NCBI GenBank assembly: GCA_003020985.1
Contig: PXRM01000036.1
Span: forward strand, 1-64,000
Direction: 5' to 3'
DNA: 64,000 bases
Source of the DNA: Halobacteriales archaeon QS_4_70_19
Lineage (GTDB): Archaea > Halobacteriota > Halobacteria > Halobacteriales > Haloarculaceae
Under the pieces are notes generated by a model. That model had not been told where the DNA came from, made no database searches, and saw only the letters and a program-made list of their open reading frames with translations. Position 1 is the stretch's first letter. The number at the start of each line of letters is the position of its first letter. The position numbers were made by a program, and so were the translations under genes. Shown one piece after another: positions 8,670 through 20,963 of the stretch.

Positions 8670-9070
8670 CCGAGGACGATGCCGATGGCACCCGTGAGCG
8701 CCGCGGCTGGGTCGTCGACGTCCCGGTACTGGCCGACGGCGAGTCCGGCCGCGACGAGGACCAGCGGCGGTATCACGTAGAGCAGAACGGTGAACCCGTC
8801 CTCCCCGCCGACGAAGCTCCCGGTGGTGGACCCGAGCGCGCCGAAATCGAACTGCGTCTCGACGAAGTGCGCGTTGAAGAACACCCAGCCGACGGCCCGC
8901 CAGGTCGGGAGGTCGCCGCCGAGCGCGTCGAAGGCCTGGCGGAGGCCGCTGTCGCGGAGCTTGCCGGAGGTGATGATGAAGACGAGGAGGTAGCCGACCA
9001 GTTCGGCGACGGCGCCGGCCGCGGCGCCGACGGCGAGCGGGAGATCGCGGTCACCGACTGTCACTGCCAT
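8522..9070 (-). CDS. Hypothetical four-TM membrane protein
   Basis: 182 residues with four hydrophobic segments (approximately 10-33, 93-116, 126-149 and 155-180) and a soluble loop at 35-90 containing aromatic residues (AVGWVFFNAHFVETQFDFG). It resembles lineage-specific haloarchaeal membrane proteins, but no family with a known function is recognised. It is convergent with the GNAT gene. The start at the first ATG gives a short acidic head, normal for the group. Confidence 0.65.
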   Translation of the reverse strand: MAVTVGDRDLPLAVGAAAGAVAELVGYLLVFIITSGKLRDSGLRQAFDALGGDLPTWRAVGWVFFNAHFVETQFDFGALGSTTGSFVGGEDGFTVLLYVIPPLVLVAAGLAVGQYRDVDDPAAALTGAIGIVLGYLVLVLIDLVLFEAEGTGPVFATGILLAGVVYPLVFGTIGGLVATVTD

Positions 9071-9142
9071 ACCGGGAAGGGGCTCTCGCGGCGCGGGAAA
9101 GTAGCTTCCGGCCGTGCGGGTCGGTACCCGGGACGCCGGCGG

Positions 9143-9949
9143 TCAGTCGTCCGTCGGCGTCGGGTCGGGGTCGCCCTCGGCCGGCGTCGGGTCCGAGTCG
9201 CCGTCGGCCGCGGGAGCGTCGGGAGCGTCGGGCTCGTCGGGGCCATCAGGGTCGTCCGCCGCCGGCGCCCCGTCCGCGGAGCGGGCAGCCGCGGGGGCGT
9301 CCGAGTTGGCGGCCAGCCAGCCGACGACCGGCGCCGACGCGAGGACGAGCAGCTGCCACCCCGACTCCACCACGTCCACGACGCGCTCGGAGTTCCCGTC
9401 CGGACCGCGGACCGGGTTCAGCGGCGACGGGACGAAGAAGTCGGCCGTCCCCCCTTGCTGGCCCAGGTAGATGGCGTACCCGCGCTCGCCGACGCCGACG
9501 TACGTCTGGACGAACAGCTCCTGGTTGGTGAACATGACCTGCCCGACGACGGCGAAGAATACGTCGTGGAGCGGCCAGAGGGGGTTCGCGGTCGCCACGT
9601 TCAGCAGGTCGAGCCCGATGCCCGCGACCGCGTACACGAGCACGGCGACCCACGCGAGCCGCAGGTCCTCCGGTCCCAGCCGGTCGGCGAGCCGTCGGTC
9701 GCGCCGGCCGTCGACGTACAGGGCCAGCGCGGCCAGTCCGGGCAGGAGCAGGGTGTGCAGGACCGCGCCGTGGGTGCTCTCCGGGACGGGGAGCCCGCCG
9801 GGGACCGCGAGCAGCCCGATGGCGGCGTCGAGGTCCGGCGCGGCCCCCGCGAGCAGCGCGACGACTCCGGCCCGCCGGTCGAACGCCGGCCCCAGCACGG
9901 CCGCTGCGAGGACGACCCCCAGCGCGGCGTGGACGACCGTCGGTGGCAC
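9143..9949 (-). CDS. Membrane-bound metal-dependent hydrolase (YdjM-like), paralogue 2
   Basis: A 268-residue paralogue of 7264-7974. It begins (GTG) PPTVVHAALGVVLAAAVLGP, keeps the DLDAAIG acidic pair, the STHGAVLHTLLLPG histidines and a GIGLDLLN segment, and has about five TM segments. The GTG at 9949 is preferred because protein-like sequence aligned with the paralogue starts there; the upstream open frame is just translation of the repeat at 10002-10216. The C-terminus is an unusual Asp/Pro/Ala-rich tail (~40 residues) absent from the paralogue. The two copies flank the GNAT and four-TM genes, suggesting local duplication. Confidence 0.72.
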   Translation of the reverse strand: MPPTVVHAALGVVLAAAVLGPAFDRRAGVVALLAGAAPDLDAAIGLLAVPGGLPVPESTHGAVLHTLLLPGLAALALYVDGRRDRRLADRLGPEDLRLAWVAVLVYAVAGIGLDLLNVATANPLWPLHDVFFAVVGQVMFTNQELFVQTYVGVGERGYAIYLGQQGGTADFFVPSPLNPVRGPDGNSERVVDVVESGWQLLVLASAPVVGWLAANSDAPAAARSADGAPAADDPDGPDEPDAPDAPAADGDSDPTPAEGDPDPTPTDD

Positions 9950-9989
9950 GTCTCCGTCTGTGTGGTGCGTGGATATGAACGTTCGCCCG

Positions 9990-10230
9990 GGTCGTACGGT
10001 AGTGTTCAGGTAAGGGAGTGAGTGTGGACGCCACCGCCCCGGAAGCTGGAGTGTCGAACGCCCCCGTGCGCTCGCCCGCCCGGGCCCCGCTGCGCGCTTC
10101 GCGTTCCGGGCGTTGCTCCAGTGCTTGCGTCGTCCGGGACGGGTCGAGCGCACGGCCCCTTTCAGTCCCGCCCCGTGACTCATTCGCCCGGCCGTCGCGG
10201 GGGCTTATCTGAACACCGCCGGTCGTACGG
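9990..10230. repeat. 10-bp direct repeats flanking element copy 2
   Basis: GGTCGTACGG occurs at 9990-9999 and again at 10221-10230, just outside the two termini of the element (2 bp and 4 bp away). It is a candidate target-site duplication left by insertion. Confidence 0.5.
10002..10216 (+). repeat. GTGTTCAG...CTGAACAC dispersed element, copy 2 (215 bp)
   Basis: Begins GTGTTCAG (10002-10009) and ends CTGAACAC (10209-10216). It aligns throughout with copy 1, which is 26 bp longer owing to an internal GC-rich insertion around 3260-3280. It lies between the hydrolase paralogue and serB, in the same orientation as copy 1. No ORF of its own. Confidence 0.75.
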
Positions 10231-10460
10231 GCGCTACGGAACCGGACGCGCCGGACTGACGGCCCACCGACGACCGGGCGTGAGTGCGCACGTTCTGGCG
10301 ATGTTCGTATCGAAGTGAGATTCTTTCGCCGCAATATTTCTTATTACCCGTATATCTCCACCTATATCGGATAATCATCCCCACAGGTACGAAATCATCC
10401 TCCCCGCGCTCCGGTATCGCTGCGGGAGCCGACCGGCCGTCCGCACGCGACGAACGCGGG

Positions 10461-10474
10461 GGATTCAAGCCCGA
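10461..10474 (+). promoter_or_regulatory. serB promoter, TATA-like box
   Basis: GGATTCAAGCCC starts 35 nt before the serB ATG, the spacing expected for a leaderless haloarchaeal transcript. The identical 12-mer, in the proper orientation, precedes pcm. Confidence 0.45.
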
Positions 10475-10495
10475 ACACGGCGAACCGGCGGGCAC

Positions 10496-11128
10496 ATGCT
10501 CATCGCGTTCGACTTCGACGGGACGCTCAGCGACTCGGAGATGACGGTGCTCCTGGGGGCCGAGACGGACGTGGCCGACGAGATGGCGGACATCACCGAG
10601 CGGGCGATGAACGACGAGATCTCCTACGCGGAGAGCCTGCGCTCGCGGGCGGAGCTGCTGCGCGGGCTGCCCGGGCGGAAGGTCGAGCGCGCGTTCGCCC
10701 GGGTGGAACTGCGCGAGGGGGCAGCGGACGTCATCGACGCGCTCCGTGACGCCGGCCACACGGTCGCCGTCCTCACCGGGGGCTTCGAGCGCGGCGTCGC
10801 GCGGGCACTCGACGACGCCGGGACGGACGTCGACACGGTCGTCTCGAACCGGCTCCCGCTCCGGAACGGCAGGCTCACCGGCGAGGTGGAGGGCCCGCTC
10901 ATCGAGGGGACGAAGGACGACGCGCTGGCGGACCTCGCCGCCGACCTCGACCTCGACCTGGCGGACACCGTCGCCGTCGGCGACGGCGCCAACGACCTCC
11001 CGATGCTGGAGGTGGCGGGGCTGGCGGTCGGCTACGAGCCCAAACCCGCCATCGAGCCCCACTGCGAGGTGGTGGTGTCGTCGATGGCGGAGCTGCAGGA
11101 GCTGCTGGCCGAACGGGGCGTCCTCTGA
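10496..11128 (+). CDS. serB: Phosphoserine phosphatase (HAD family)
   Basis: A 210-residue HAD phosphatase. Motif I is DFDGT (D6 nucleophile, D8 acid/base), motif II is VLTGG, the motif III lysine is in EGTKDDAL, and motif IV is VGDGANDLPML. The cap region (residues ~15-75) is the small helical C1 type of SerB. It dephosphorylates O-phosphoserine, the last step of serine synthesis; archaeal members may also act on related phosphoesters. The ATG follows a TATA-like box by ~30 nt, so the mRNA is probably leaderless. The gene stands alone. Confidence 0.85.
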   Translation: MLIAFDFDGTLSDSEMTVLLGAETDVADEMADITERAMNDEISYAESLRSRAELLRGLPGRKVERAFARVELREGAADVIDALRDAGHTVAVLTGGFERGVARALDDAGTDVDTVVSNRLPLRNGRLTGEVEGPLIEGTKDDALADLAADLDLDLADTVAVGDGANDLPMLEVAGLAVGYEPKPAIEPHCEVVVSSMAELQELLAERGVL

Positions 11129-11274
11129 CGGGGGCCGCTCCAGCCGCGCGGCTGAGGGACCGAGTAGTCGGCCCGACGGGAGCCCGACGCTACCATCTCG
11201 ACGGGCTGCCCGTTCGGCCCCGTCGGACGCCCGTCGTACGGGGTTTGACCACGACGGCGCTCCACCCGCCGGCA

Positions 11275-11547
11275 ATGGCATCCGAGGGCAGTCTCGTCAC
11301 GCGGCTCCTCCTCGCCGGCCCCCGTCGGCTGGCGCTGTGGGTGGGGGCCAACCCGCTCCGCGCGTCGGGCGCGCTCGCGGCGCTGACCGCCGGGTGGATC
11401 ATCCTGGCCTCGCTCTCGCCGGGGCTCGGCGTCTCGCCCGACCTCGCGGGGGTCACGCTCGACCGGCTCCGGCAGTTCACGCGGGCCCATCCGGCGTACC
11501 CGGCCGCTGTCGTCGTCGGGACCGGCGCGCTGTTGCTGATGCGGTGA
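11275..11547 (+). CDS. Hypothetical small membrane protein
   Basis: 90 residues with two hydrophobic stretches (about 25-52 and 73-89) and a positively charged first half (RLLLAGPRRLALWVG). Start MASEGS at 11275 chosen over an upstream in-frame ATG with no protein-like character. It ends 90 bp before the next gene. No family recognised; it looks like a lineage-specific haloarchaeal membrane protein. Confidence 0.5.
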   Translation: MASEGSLVTRLLLAGPRRLALWVGANPLRASGALAALTAGWIILASLSPGLGVSPDLAGVTLDRLRQFTRAHPAYPAAVVVGTGALLLMR

Positions 11548-11637
11548 GCGGTGCTGGCGCCGCTGCGACGAGCGGCGCTGTTATCACTGCGGAGCGTCCC
11601 CGGAACTGATTTTCCGCGGGCGCCCCGAGCGGGCGGT

Positions 11638-12171
11638 ATGGACGAGGCGGAGCCGCCGACCGACGACCCCGGACCGGAGGCGTTCGTGGAGTACTGTCGG
11701 ACGCAGGCCGCGCTGCTGTCGGGCCGGGTCCAGCAGATGGGCGAGGAGGCCGACGACCTGCTGGACGAGATCGACGCCGAACTGGCCGAGCTGCGGGGGG
11801 AGCTCGACGACGCGACCAGCGGGACCACCTCACCTCCGTCGACCGACGACCCCGACGGAACGGGGCCGGCCAGGACCGACGCGACCACCGACGCCGCCGA
11901 GTCGACGGTGTCGACGGTCGAGCGCAAGCAGACGCTCGTCGAGGCGAAGCAGGCCCGGATGCGCGCGTTCAACGACCTCGCCGGCGGCTACGCCGACCTC
12001 GCGGAGGAGCTCGCCGACATCGGGGACGGCGGCGACGCGCTGGAGCGTGTCGTCCAGTTCGAACTCGACCACGACGCGCCCGCCTACTTCCCCGACCGGG
12101 AGACGCTGGCCGAGACCGTCGCCGAGGGGACCGGCGAGGACCAGCCGGAGGAGCCGGACGGGGACGGGTAG
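11638..12171 (+). CDS. Conserved haloarchaeal acidic coiled-coil protein
   Basis: 177 residues, highly acidic and without TM segments. Residues ~15-55 are a predicted coiled coil (ALLSGRVQQMGEEADDLLDE). There is a low-complexity Thr/Asp/Pro linker (~58-85), then a second helical region (VERKQTLVEAKQARMRAFND) and a short C-terminal domain. The start at 11638 gives MDEAEPP, typical of the group. It is convergent with the met genes; the 82-bp palindromic repeat separates them. Function unknown. Confidence 0.6.
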   Translation: MDEAEPPTDDPGPEAFVEYCRTQAALLSGRVQQMGEEADDLLDEIDAELAELRGELDDATSGTTSPPSTDDPDGTGPARTDATTDAAESTVSTVERKQTLVEAKQARMRAFNDLAGGYADLAEELADIGDGGDALERVVQFELDHDAPAYFPDRETLAETVAEGTGEDQPEEPDGDG

Positions 12172-12191
12172 GCGACCGCGACCGGGAACTC

Positions 12192-12273
12192 ATACGGATT
12201 ACGCTACGTCCGTTCCACGTTGACCGCTTGCCCTCGGGCGGTCATCGTGGTAAACAGGTAGCGTAATCCGTAT
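12192..12273. repeat. 82-bp palindromic element, copy 1
   Basis: Terminal inverted repeats ATACGGATTACGCTA (12192-12206) and TAGCGTAATCCGTAT (12259-12273) enclose a 52-bp core that itself folds (GACCGC/GCGGTC with flanking TTCCACG/CGTGG). The final T is the first base, on the plus strand, of the complement of the metX TGA. It sits between two convergent genes, where it could also act as a bidirectional terminator. Confidence 0.75.
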
Positions 12274-13393
12274 CAGTCCCCGAACAGGCTCGTGTGCACC
12301 GGGGCGAACTCGCTCTCGCGGTCCTCCTCGCGGGTGTCCGTGACGGACTTCCCGCGGACCCCGTCGTCGAGGAAGTCCGCCAGCGGGGGCCCGACCCGGT
12401 CCGGCTCGACGAGGAAGGCGTCGTGGCCGTGGTCGGAGTCAATGACGTGGTGGGCTGCCGCGGTGTCGGTCGCCCGGAACGCCGCCGCCAGCGATTCGCC
12501 TCGTAGTTGTCCATCGCGCGCGAGAGGTAGAGGTAGGAGTTCGGGTCGAACCGCTCGGCGAACTTCTCGCCCTGGTAGTCGAGGTACGACTCCACGTCCC
12601 GGTAGGGGAAGAAGTCGGCCGCCGGGTCGACCGGGAACGAGTCGCGGGCGGCGTCGCGCGACGCCGACCGGCGGCCGAACTTGTCGCTCATTGACGACTT
12701 GGAGAGGTACGTGACGTGGCCGATCTGCCGGGCGATGGCCAGTCCGTTCTCCGGGCGCGGGCCGCCGCCGTAGTAGTCGCCGCCCTGCCACGAGGGGTCC
12801 GAGGTGATGGCCCGGCGCGCGATGCCGTCGAGCGCGACGATCTGGGGGTCCAGGCGGGCCGCGGTCGCCACCGGGATGACGCGGTCGACGTGGTCGGGGT
12901 GGCGCTTGGCCCAGTCCAGGGCGTTCATCCCGCCGACGGAGCCGCCGACGACGGCGTGCAGGTTCGGGACGCCGATGTGGTCGAGCAGCCGGCGCTGCGC
13001 GCGGGTCCAGTCGGCCACGGTGACGGGCGGGAACCGCGTCTTCCAGGGCTCGCCGTCCGGCGCCTCCGTCGACGGGCCCGAGGACCCGTAGCAGGAACCG
13101 GGGACGTTCACGCAGACGACGTAGTACGAGGTGGTGTCGATGGCCTTCCCGGCGCCGACGATGTCGTCCCACCAGGCGCGTGCCTGGCCGGCGGTGTCGA
13201 CGCCGTTCCCCCGCCGGCGGCGACCGGCGACGTGCGCGCTCCCGGTGAGCGCGTGGCAGACGAGGACGGCGTTGTCGCCCGTGAACTCGCCATATGCCTC
13301 GTAGGCGAGTTCGAGGTCCTCGATGGCCTCGCCGCACTCGAAGGTGAACTCGCCGACCGAAACCGTGTCGGCCTCGTGGGGGACCCCCTCCAT
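12273..13393 (-). pseudogene. metX: Homoserine O-acetyltransferase, frameshifted with internal deletion
   Basis: From 13393 the frame encodes the first ~300 residues of MetX (alpha/beta-hydrolase fold). It has [14 protein letters not shown], the nucleophile elbow [12 protein letters not shown] and the substrate-loop region down to [13 protein letters not shown]. Near 12500 the frame shifts: the C-terminus continues in another frame as [18 protein letters not shown] and [12 protein letters not shown] (catalytic Asp/His region) to a stop at 12273. About 30-35 residues usually found between these blocks are absent, so this is a deletion plus frameshift. MetX makes O-acetylhomoserine for MetY, whose gene lies 1 bp upstream in the same operon. 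Either the gene is dead or the assembly is wrong here. Confidence 0.8.
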
Positions 13394-13394
13394 C

Positions 13395-14723
13395 TCACGC
13401 CACCTCCGCGGAGGCGCGCCCGATGGCCCGGCCGAGGTCGGCCACCACGTCGGCGACGTCCTCGATGCCGACCGAGAGCCGGACGAGGTCGGGCGTGACG
13501 CCGGAGGCGCGCTGTTCCTCCTCGCTCAACTGGGCGTGCGTGGTGCTGGCGGGGTGGATGAGCAGGGTCCGGGCGTCGCCGATGTTGGCGAGGAAGCGCG
13601 CCAGCTCCGTCTCCTCGCAGACGCGCTTGCCGGCCTCGTAGCCGCCCTCCAGGCCGAACGCGATCATCCCGCCGAAGCCGCCGTCGAGGTACTCGCGGGC
13701 GTTGTCGTGGGTCTCGTGCGACTCCAGCCCGGGGTACGTCACCCACGCCACGTCCTCGTGGTCGGCGAGGAACTCCGCGACGACCGCGGCGTTCTCGCAG
13801 TGGCGCTCCATCCGCAGCGAGAGCGTCTCCAGCCCCTGAAGCGTGGCCCACGCGTCGAACGGGGACTGCTGGCTCCCGACCGACCGCACCGCCCGCTGGC
13901 GGGCGGCCATGGTGAACGCGCCGTCGCCGAACGCCTCGGCGAAGTTCAGCCCGTGGAACGCCGGGTTCGGGCCGCCCACCTCGGGGTACGTCTCCGGGTA
14001 CTCCCCCCAGGGGAACTCGCCGGACTCCACGAGAATGCCGCCGACGGTCGTCCCCGAGCCGTGGATCCACTTCGTCGTCGACTCCCAGACGAGGTCCGCA
14101 CCGTGCTCGAACGGCCGACAGAGCGCGGGCGTGGCGAACGTGTTGTCGACGAACAGCGGGACGCCGTGGTCGTGGGCGACCTCGGCGATTGCCTCGAACG
14201 GCGGCACCACCAGCGCCGGGTTACCGACGGACTCGACGTGGACGTACGCGGTGTCCTCGTCGATGGCCTCGGCGTACGCGTCCGGGTCGAGCGTGTCGAC
14301 GAACCGCGCCTCGATGCCCCGCCGGCCGGCGGTCCCCGAGAGGTAGGAGTGGGTGCCGCCGTAGATGGCAGAGGAGGAGACGACGTTGTCGCCGGCCTCT
14401 GCGAGGACGAACGTGGCCGCGTCGAGCGCCGCCATCCCGCTGGCCGTCGCGAGCGCGTCGCTACCGCCGTGGAGTGCGGTCAGGCGCCGCTCCAGCCGGC
14501 GGGTCGTGGGGTTGCTGATGCGCGAGTAGACGTGGTCGACCTCGTCCAGCGCGTACAGGTCGGCAGCCGTCTCGGCGTCCGGGAACTCGTAGGAGGTGGT
14601 CTGGTGGATGGCCGTCGCCGACGCCCCCGTCTCCGGGTCGGGCTCGTGTCCCGCATGGACACAGCGCGTGCCGAAGCCGAGCGCCGACGGAGAGGGATTC
14701 GCGTCCGACTGCTCGTCGTTCAT
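13395..14723 (-). CDS. metY: O-acetylhomoserine sulfhydrylase
   Basis: A 442-residue PLP enzyme of the Cys/Met metabolism family (420-440 residues is normal). It has the [14 protein letters not shown] substrate loop, the [14 protein letters not shown] phosphate-binding segment, [19 protein letters not shown] and the PLP lysine in [13 protein letters not shown]. It converts O-acetylhomoserine and sulfide to homocysteine. It is transcribed ahead of metX with a 1-bp gap, a normal haloarchaeal pairing. The upstream sequence contains an AT-rich TATA-like stretch (14725-14760). Confidence 0.9.
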   Translation of the reverse strand: MNDEQSDANPSPSALGFGTRCVHAGHEPDPETGASATAIHQTTSYEFPDAETAADLYALDEVDHVYSRISNPTTRRLERRLTALHGGSDALATASGMAALDAATFVLAEAGDNVVSSSAIYGGTHSYLSGTAGRRGIEARFVDTLDPDAYAEAIDEDTAYVHVESVGNPALVVPPFEAIAEVAHDHGVPLFVDNTFATPALCRPFEHGADLVWESTTKWIHGSGTTVGGILVESGEFPWGEYPETYPEVGGPNPAFHGLNFAEAFGDGAFTMAARQRAVRSVGSQQSPFDAWATLQGLETLSLRMERHCENAAVVAEFLADHEDVAWVTYPGLESHETHDNAREYLDGGFGGMIAFGLEGGYEAGKRVCEETELARFLANIGDARTLLIHPASTTHAQLSEEEQRASGVTPDLVRLSVGIEDVADVVADLGRAIGRASAEVA

Positions 14724-15119
14724 GTGTGTGATGCATATATCTCTGTGAGTCTATAACCCACAGTTACGGCAATATTTGACTAGAGAGACGCGACGCGCTC
14801 GCGGCCCCGGAATCCCGGGACTCACGGTCCCTGGTCAGTCCACCGGGCGCGCGCCGGCGGCTGTGCCGAAGGCCAGCCGTCGCTGGCGCGAGAGGCGAGA
14901 AGCGCAGCGACCGCAGGGAGCGAGCATCGTAGCCGGGAGGGGACATGAGGCCGACGCCGTCCGACCGCCCAGCCTGTGGGCCTAGTGGATGCGAAGGGCG
15001 AGGACTTCGGAGGAGAGTCCAGCAGAGAGTGTTACTCGATAACCACGGAAACAAGCGCCGGATTCGAAGTATATGTACGGTATTCCGGATAGAATTCCCC
15101 AACCAGGGCCGCCTACGCC
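14724..15119. other. Intergenic stretch between carB and metY
   Basis: 396 bp. The end next to metY is AT-rich and presumably holds its promoter. The middle is very GC-rich and contains clustered GCGAG/CGCAGCGAC-like repeats. The end next to carB is AT-rich again. No reading frame with haloarchaeal character, tRNA cloverleaf or IS end could be identified. Confidence 0.4.
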
Positions 15120-18401
<3,282 letters not shown>

Positions 18402-18526
18402 TACACCGCCCTGGTCCGCACATCGTAATAAGGGCGGCGAAAGGCTACGAGTCTCGAAATCTCGTTTCGAAATTCGCAAAGCTTACCGGGGTCAGGCGAG
18501 CGCCCGCCGGGCCGCCGGAGGCGGCC

Positions 18527-20548
18527 TCAGCGCCGGCGAGCGCACACCATCGCGACGACGAGTGCGCACAGCGCCACCGGGAAGCCGAACCCCGCCTGGC
18601 CGTCCGTGACCGCCATCGTCGTCCCGGGCGGCGGGGCGGTGACGGTCGCCGACGGGGTCGGCGGCGGCATCCGGGGACGGACCGAGAGCAGGCCGCGATC
18701 ACCCGTCCCGTACGGCTGGTCGGGCGTCCCCTCCGCGCCCGGACCGTCGAACTCGCCGTTCCGGTTCGCGTCGTAGACGGCGATGAGGCGGAGCCGGTCC
18801 GGTTCGTCGTCGGGGGGCAGGACGACCGTCCCGTTCACCCGGACACGTTCGTTACCCGGGACGGGGATTCCGGTGAACCTGTTGGATGGGTCGTCCTCGA
18901 CGCTCCGGTTCCGCACGACCACGTACCCCGGCGCCGGGTAGTGCGCGGTGACGGCGAACCGGACGACCGACCCGCCAGGGCCGGAGCCGACCCGGGTGAC
19001 GGTCGCGTTCCGCAGCGTCGGCTGCGGGCCGACCAGCGCGCGCGTCTGCGTGACCGTCGACCCGTCCCGGTCGAGTTCGAGGAGCAACTCCCGGCCGGGC
19101 GGCTGCTCGCCGACATCTACGCTCGTCTCCACGCCCTCGAGCGGGTCGAGATCGCGGTCGCCGGTCGCCCGTACCGTCCGGGTCGCCAGCGTCTCGTTCC
19201 CCGCGCGGACGCGAAGCGTCAGGGCGGTCCCGCCCGCCAGGTTCGTCCCGACACGGGTCACGAACCGGCCGTCGGTCCCGACGACGGCCACCTGCCGCGA
19301 GCCCGTCGTCGACGCGTTCCGCGCGACCAGTATCGCGCCGTCGGGCTCGTCCATGGCCAGGCGCCCCTGGTACCGCTCCGGGGCCTCGTCGCCCACGACG
19401 ACCCGGGCCAGGATGCCGACGCGTCCGACATCGGCCAGCGTCCCGTTCTGCTCGCGCAGCTGCGCCCGTCCCGTGTCGACGACGAGGTGGAACGTGTCGT
19501 TGGCCGGGTCCGGGAGCACCCGGACGCCGGGACCCGGTAGCCGGACGCCACCGGACGAGTCGGGCTCGCGCTCGTCTCTCATACCCTCCCTCGCGAGACG
19601 GGCGTACCCCCCCGTCGCGTTGGCCGCCCGAAGCAGCCGCACCGTGGCGTTCGGCCCCGAGGCGTTCGCGTACGCCTGGCCGAGCCGTGCCGACTGGACC
19701 GTCACCACGGCCACCTCCCCGCTGACGATCTCCCGGGTCGGCAGCAGCCGCTGCCGGTCGATGGCCCCCTGCAACGCGTCGGTCGTCCGGAGGTCGTCGG
19801 CCAGCGATGCGGGTCCGCGACGGACGGGGAGCGATTCCCACTCCTGCCGGGCCGACGACGGAATCAGGTCGAACGGGACCGTCGCGTCCCGCGTCCCGTT
19901 CGCCGCCGGTAGTTCGGCCGTCACCCGGTAGTCGCCGGGGAGGACGAGTTCGTCGTTACAGCCGCCGCGCGCGACTAGGTGTTCCGTATCGAGCAGGAGC
20001 CGGAACTGGCCGCTCGAGGTGTCGACCAGCGTCCGACTCCGGCTCGCGACCGGTCGTATCTCGAGCCGCTCGCAGGAGGCCCGGGTCGGCCCCGTGACGG
20101 TGAGGGTCCCGTTCGTGGCGTTCAGCGCGTCGAGCAGCCGGCCGGTCCGGCTGGGGGACGACGTGTTCGCGTACGCCCGGCCGAGCCGCTCCGACCGGAA
20201 CGAGAGCACGAGCGTTTCCCCGACGGTGATCTCGTCCGTGGCGCGCAGCTCGCCGCTACCGTGGGCGAGATCCGCCTCCTCGACGCTATCGAGCGCAGCG
20301 AGCAGCCTGGAGTCGCCGGTGAACAGCCGTAACTCCCCGCCGGACTGGTTCCCGTGGGGAGCCACAGCGGCGACGCTGGGCGGCGACTGCTCGCCGGACG
20401 CAGTGGCCGCGGCAGTCGCGGCGGTCGCGTGCCCGACGGCGAACGGGGCGACCGGAGCCAGCACGAGGAGCAGGGCGGTGAGCAGCGGGACGAGGGGGGA
20501 CCGACACCACCGGGAGACCGCGGTCGTCCGGGGGCTGGGGGCGGGCAT
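18527..20548 (-). CDS. Large secreted surface protein with PGF-CTERM-like tail
   Basis: 673 residues. It has a hydrophobic signal peptide (about 18-45) followed by two related beta-rich modules: EITVGETLVLSFRSERLGRA at ~105 and REIVSGEVAVVTVQSARLGQ at ~250, each followed by AYAN. These resemble the BGTF-type domains of haloarchaeal cell-surface proteins. A C-terminal DUF7282-like segment carries VYDANRNGEFDGPG (Ca-loop-like). The last 24 residues are AGFG, a hydrophobic helix and CARRR, a variant of the PGF-CTERM sorting signal with Ala in place of Pro. Many NXS/T sequons suggest N-glycosylation. Function unknown; structural or adhesive is an inference. Confidence 0.7.
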   Translation of the reverse strand: MPAPSPRTTAVSRWCRSPLVPLLTALLLVLAPVAPFAVGHATAATAAATASGEQSPPSVAAVAPHGNQSGGELRLFTGDSRLLAALDSVEEADLAHGSGELRATDEITVGETLVLSFRSERLGRAYANTSSPSRTGRLLDALNATNGTLTVTGPTRASCERLEIRPVASRSRTLVDTSSGQFRLLLDTEHLVARGGCNDELVLPGDYRVTAELPAANGTRDATVPFDLIPSSARQEWESLPVRRGPASLADDLRTTDALQGAIDRQRLLPTREIVSGEVAVVTVQSARLGQAYANASGPNATVRLLRAANATGGYARLAREGMRDEREPDSSGGVRLPGPGVRVLPDPANDTFHLVVDTGRAQLREQNGTLADVGRVGILARVVVGDEAPERYQGRLAMDEPDGAILVARNASTTGSRQVAVVGTDGRFVTRVGTNLAGGTALTLRVRAGNETLATRTVRATGDRDLDPLEGVETSVDVGEQPPGRELLLELDRDGSTVTQTRALVGPQPTLRNATVTRVGSGPGGSVVRFAVTAHYPAPGYVVVRNRSVEDDPSNRFTGIPVPGNERVRVNGTVVLPPDDEPDRLRLIAVYDANRNGEFDGPGAEGTPDQPYGTGDRGLLSVRPRMPPPTPSATVTAPPPGTTMAVTDGQAGFGFPVALCALVVAMVCARRR

Positions 20549-20682
20549 CGGTCGAACGGAACGACCCGGTCGGTAAGTGTCTTTACAGAAGCATCAAGCA
20601 GTCACGAGATACGCCGGCGCGAGCGCGGCGTGGCCGACGGAGCGGCGGCTCCCCGGGGTCGCAGACGACGGCCGGGGGCTGC

Positions 20683-20910
20683 TCACCGTGGCTCGTCGAG
20701 TCGGTACCGGTAGGGGTGGTCCCTGATGACCTCGACCTCGCCGGCCTCGGCCCGCCGACCGAGGACCGTAGCGATGCGGTGGACGCTGTCGAACTCCTCC
20801 CCGTGCTCCTCCAGAAGGTCGAGGATCTCACGCGCGGTCAGCGGCTGCTCCGCGTCGGCCTCCGCGACGACCGACCGGATTCGCTCGAACTCACCCCGGC
20901 GTAAGCGCAT
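20683..20910 (-). CDS. Small winged-helix-like protein
   Basis: 75 residues from ATG 20910 (two further in-frame ATGs lie just upstream at 20916 and 20937). The pattern LTAREILDLLEEHG, then SVHRIATVLGRRAEAGEVEV and a short beta wing fits a compact winged helix. No catalytic motif. Direct repeats upstream (20946-20963) could be its operator. Not assigned to a named family; likely a DNA-binding protein. Confidence 0.55.
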   Translation of the reverse strand: MRLRRGEFERIRSVVAEADAEQPLTAREILDLLEEHGEEFDSVHRIATVLGRRAEAGEVEVIRDHPYRYRLDEPR

Positions 20911-20945
20911 GTGCATACACAACACGCCCACTATCATAGAACCCC

Positions 20946-20963
20946 GTCAGACAACTGTCAGAC
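20946..20963. promoter_or_regulatory. Tandem GTCAGAC boxes, candidate operator
   Basis: GTCAGAC occurs at 20946-20952 and 20957-20963, 11 bp apart (one helical turn), 36-53 bp before the start of the small winged-helix gene. Same-face spacing is typical of a dimer-binding operator. No binding protein is known. Confidence 0.35.

Noticed and set aside
14950-15070. tRNA or RNase P-like pieces (GAGGAGAGTCC, GGATTCGAAG) between carB and metY
   Set aside because: No cloverleaf, no CCA-side acceptor pairing, and the conserved RNase P blocks do not follow in order.
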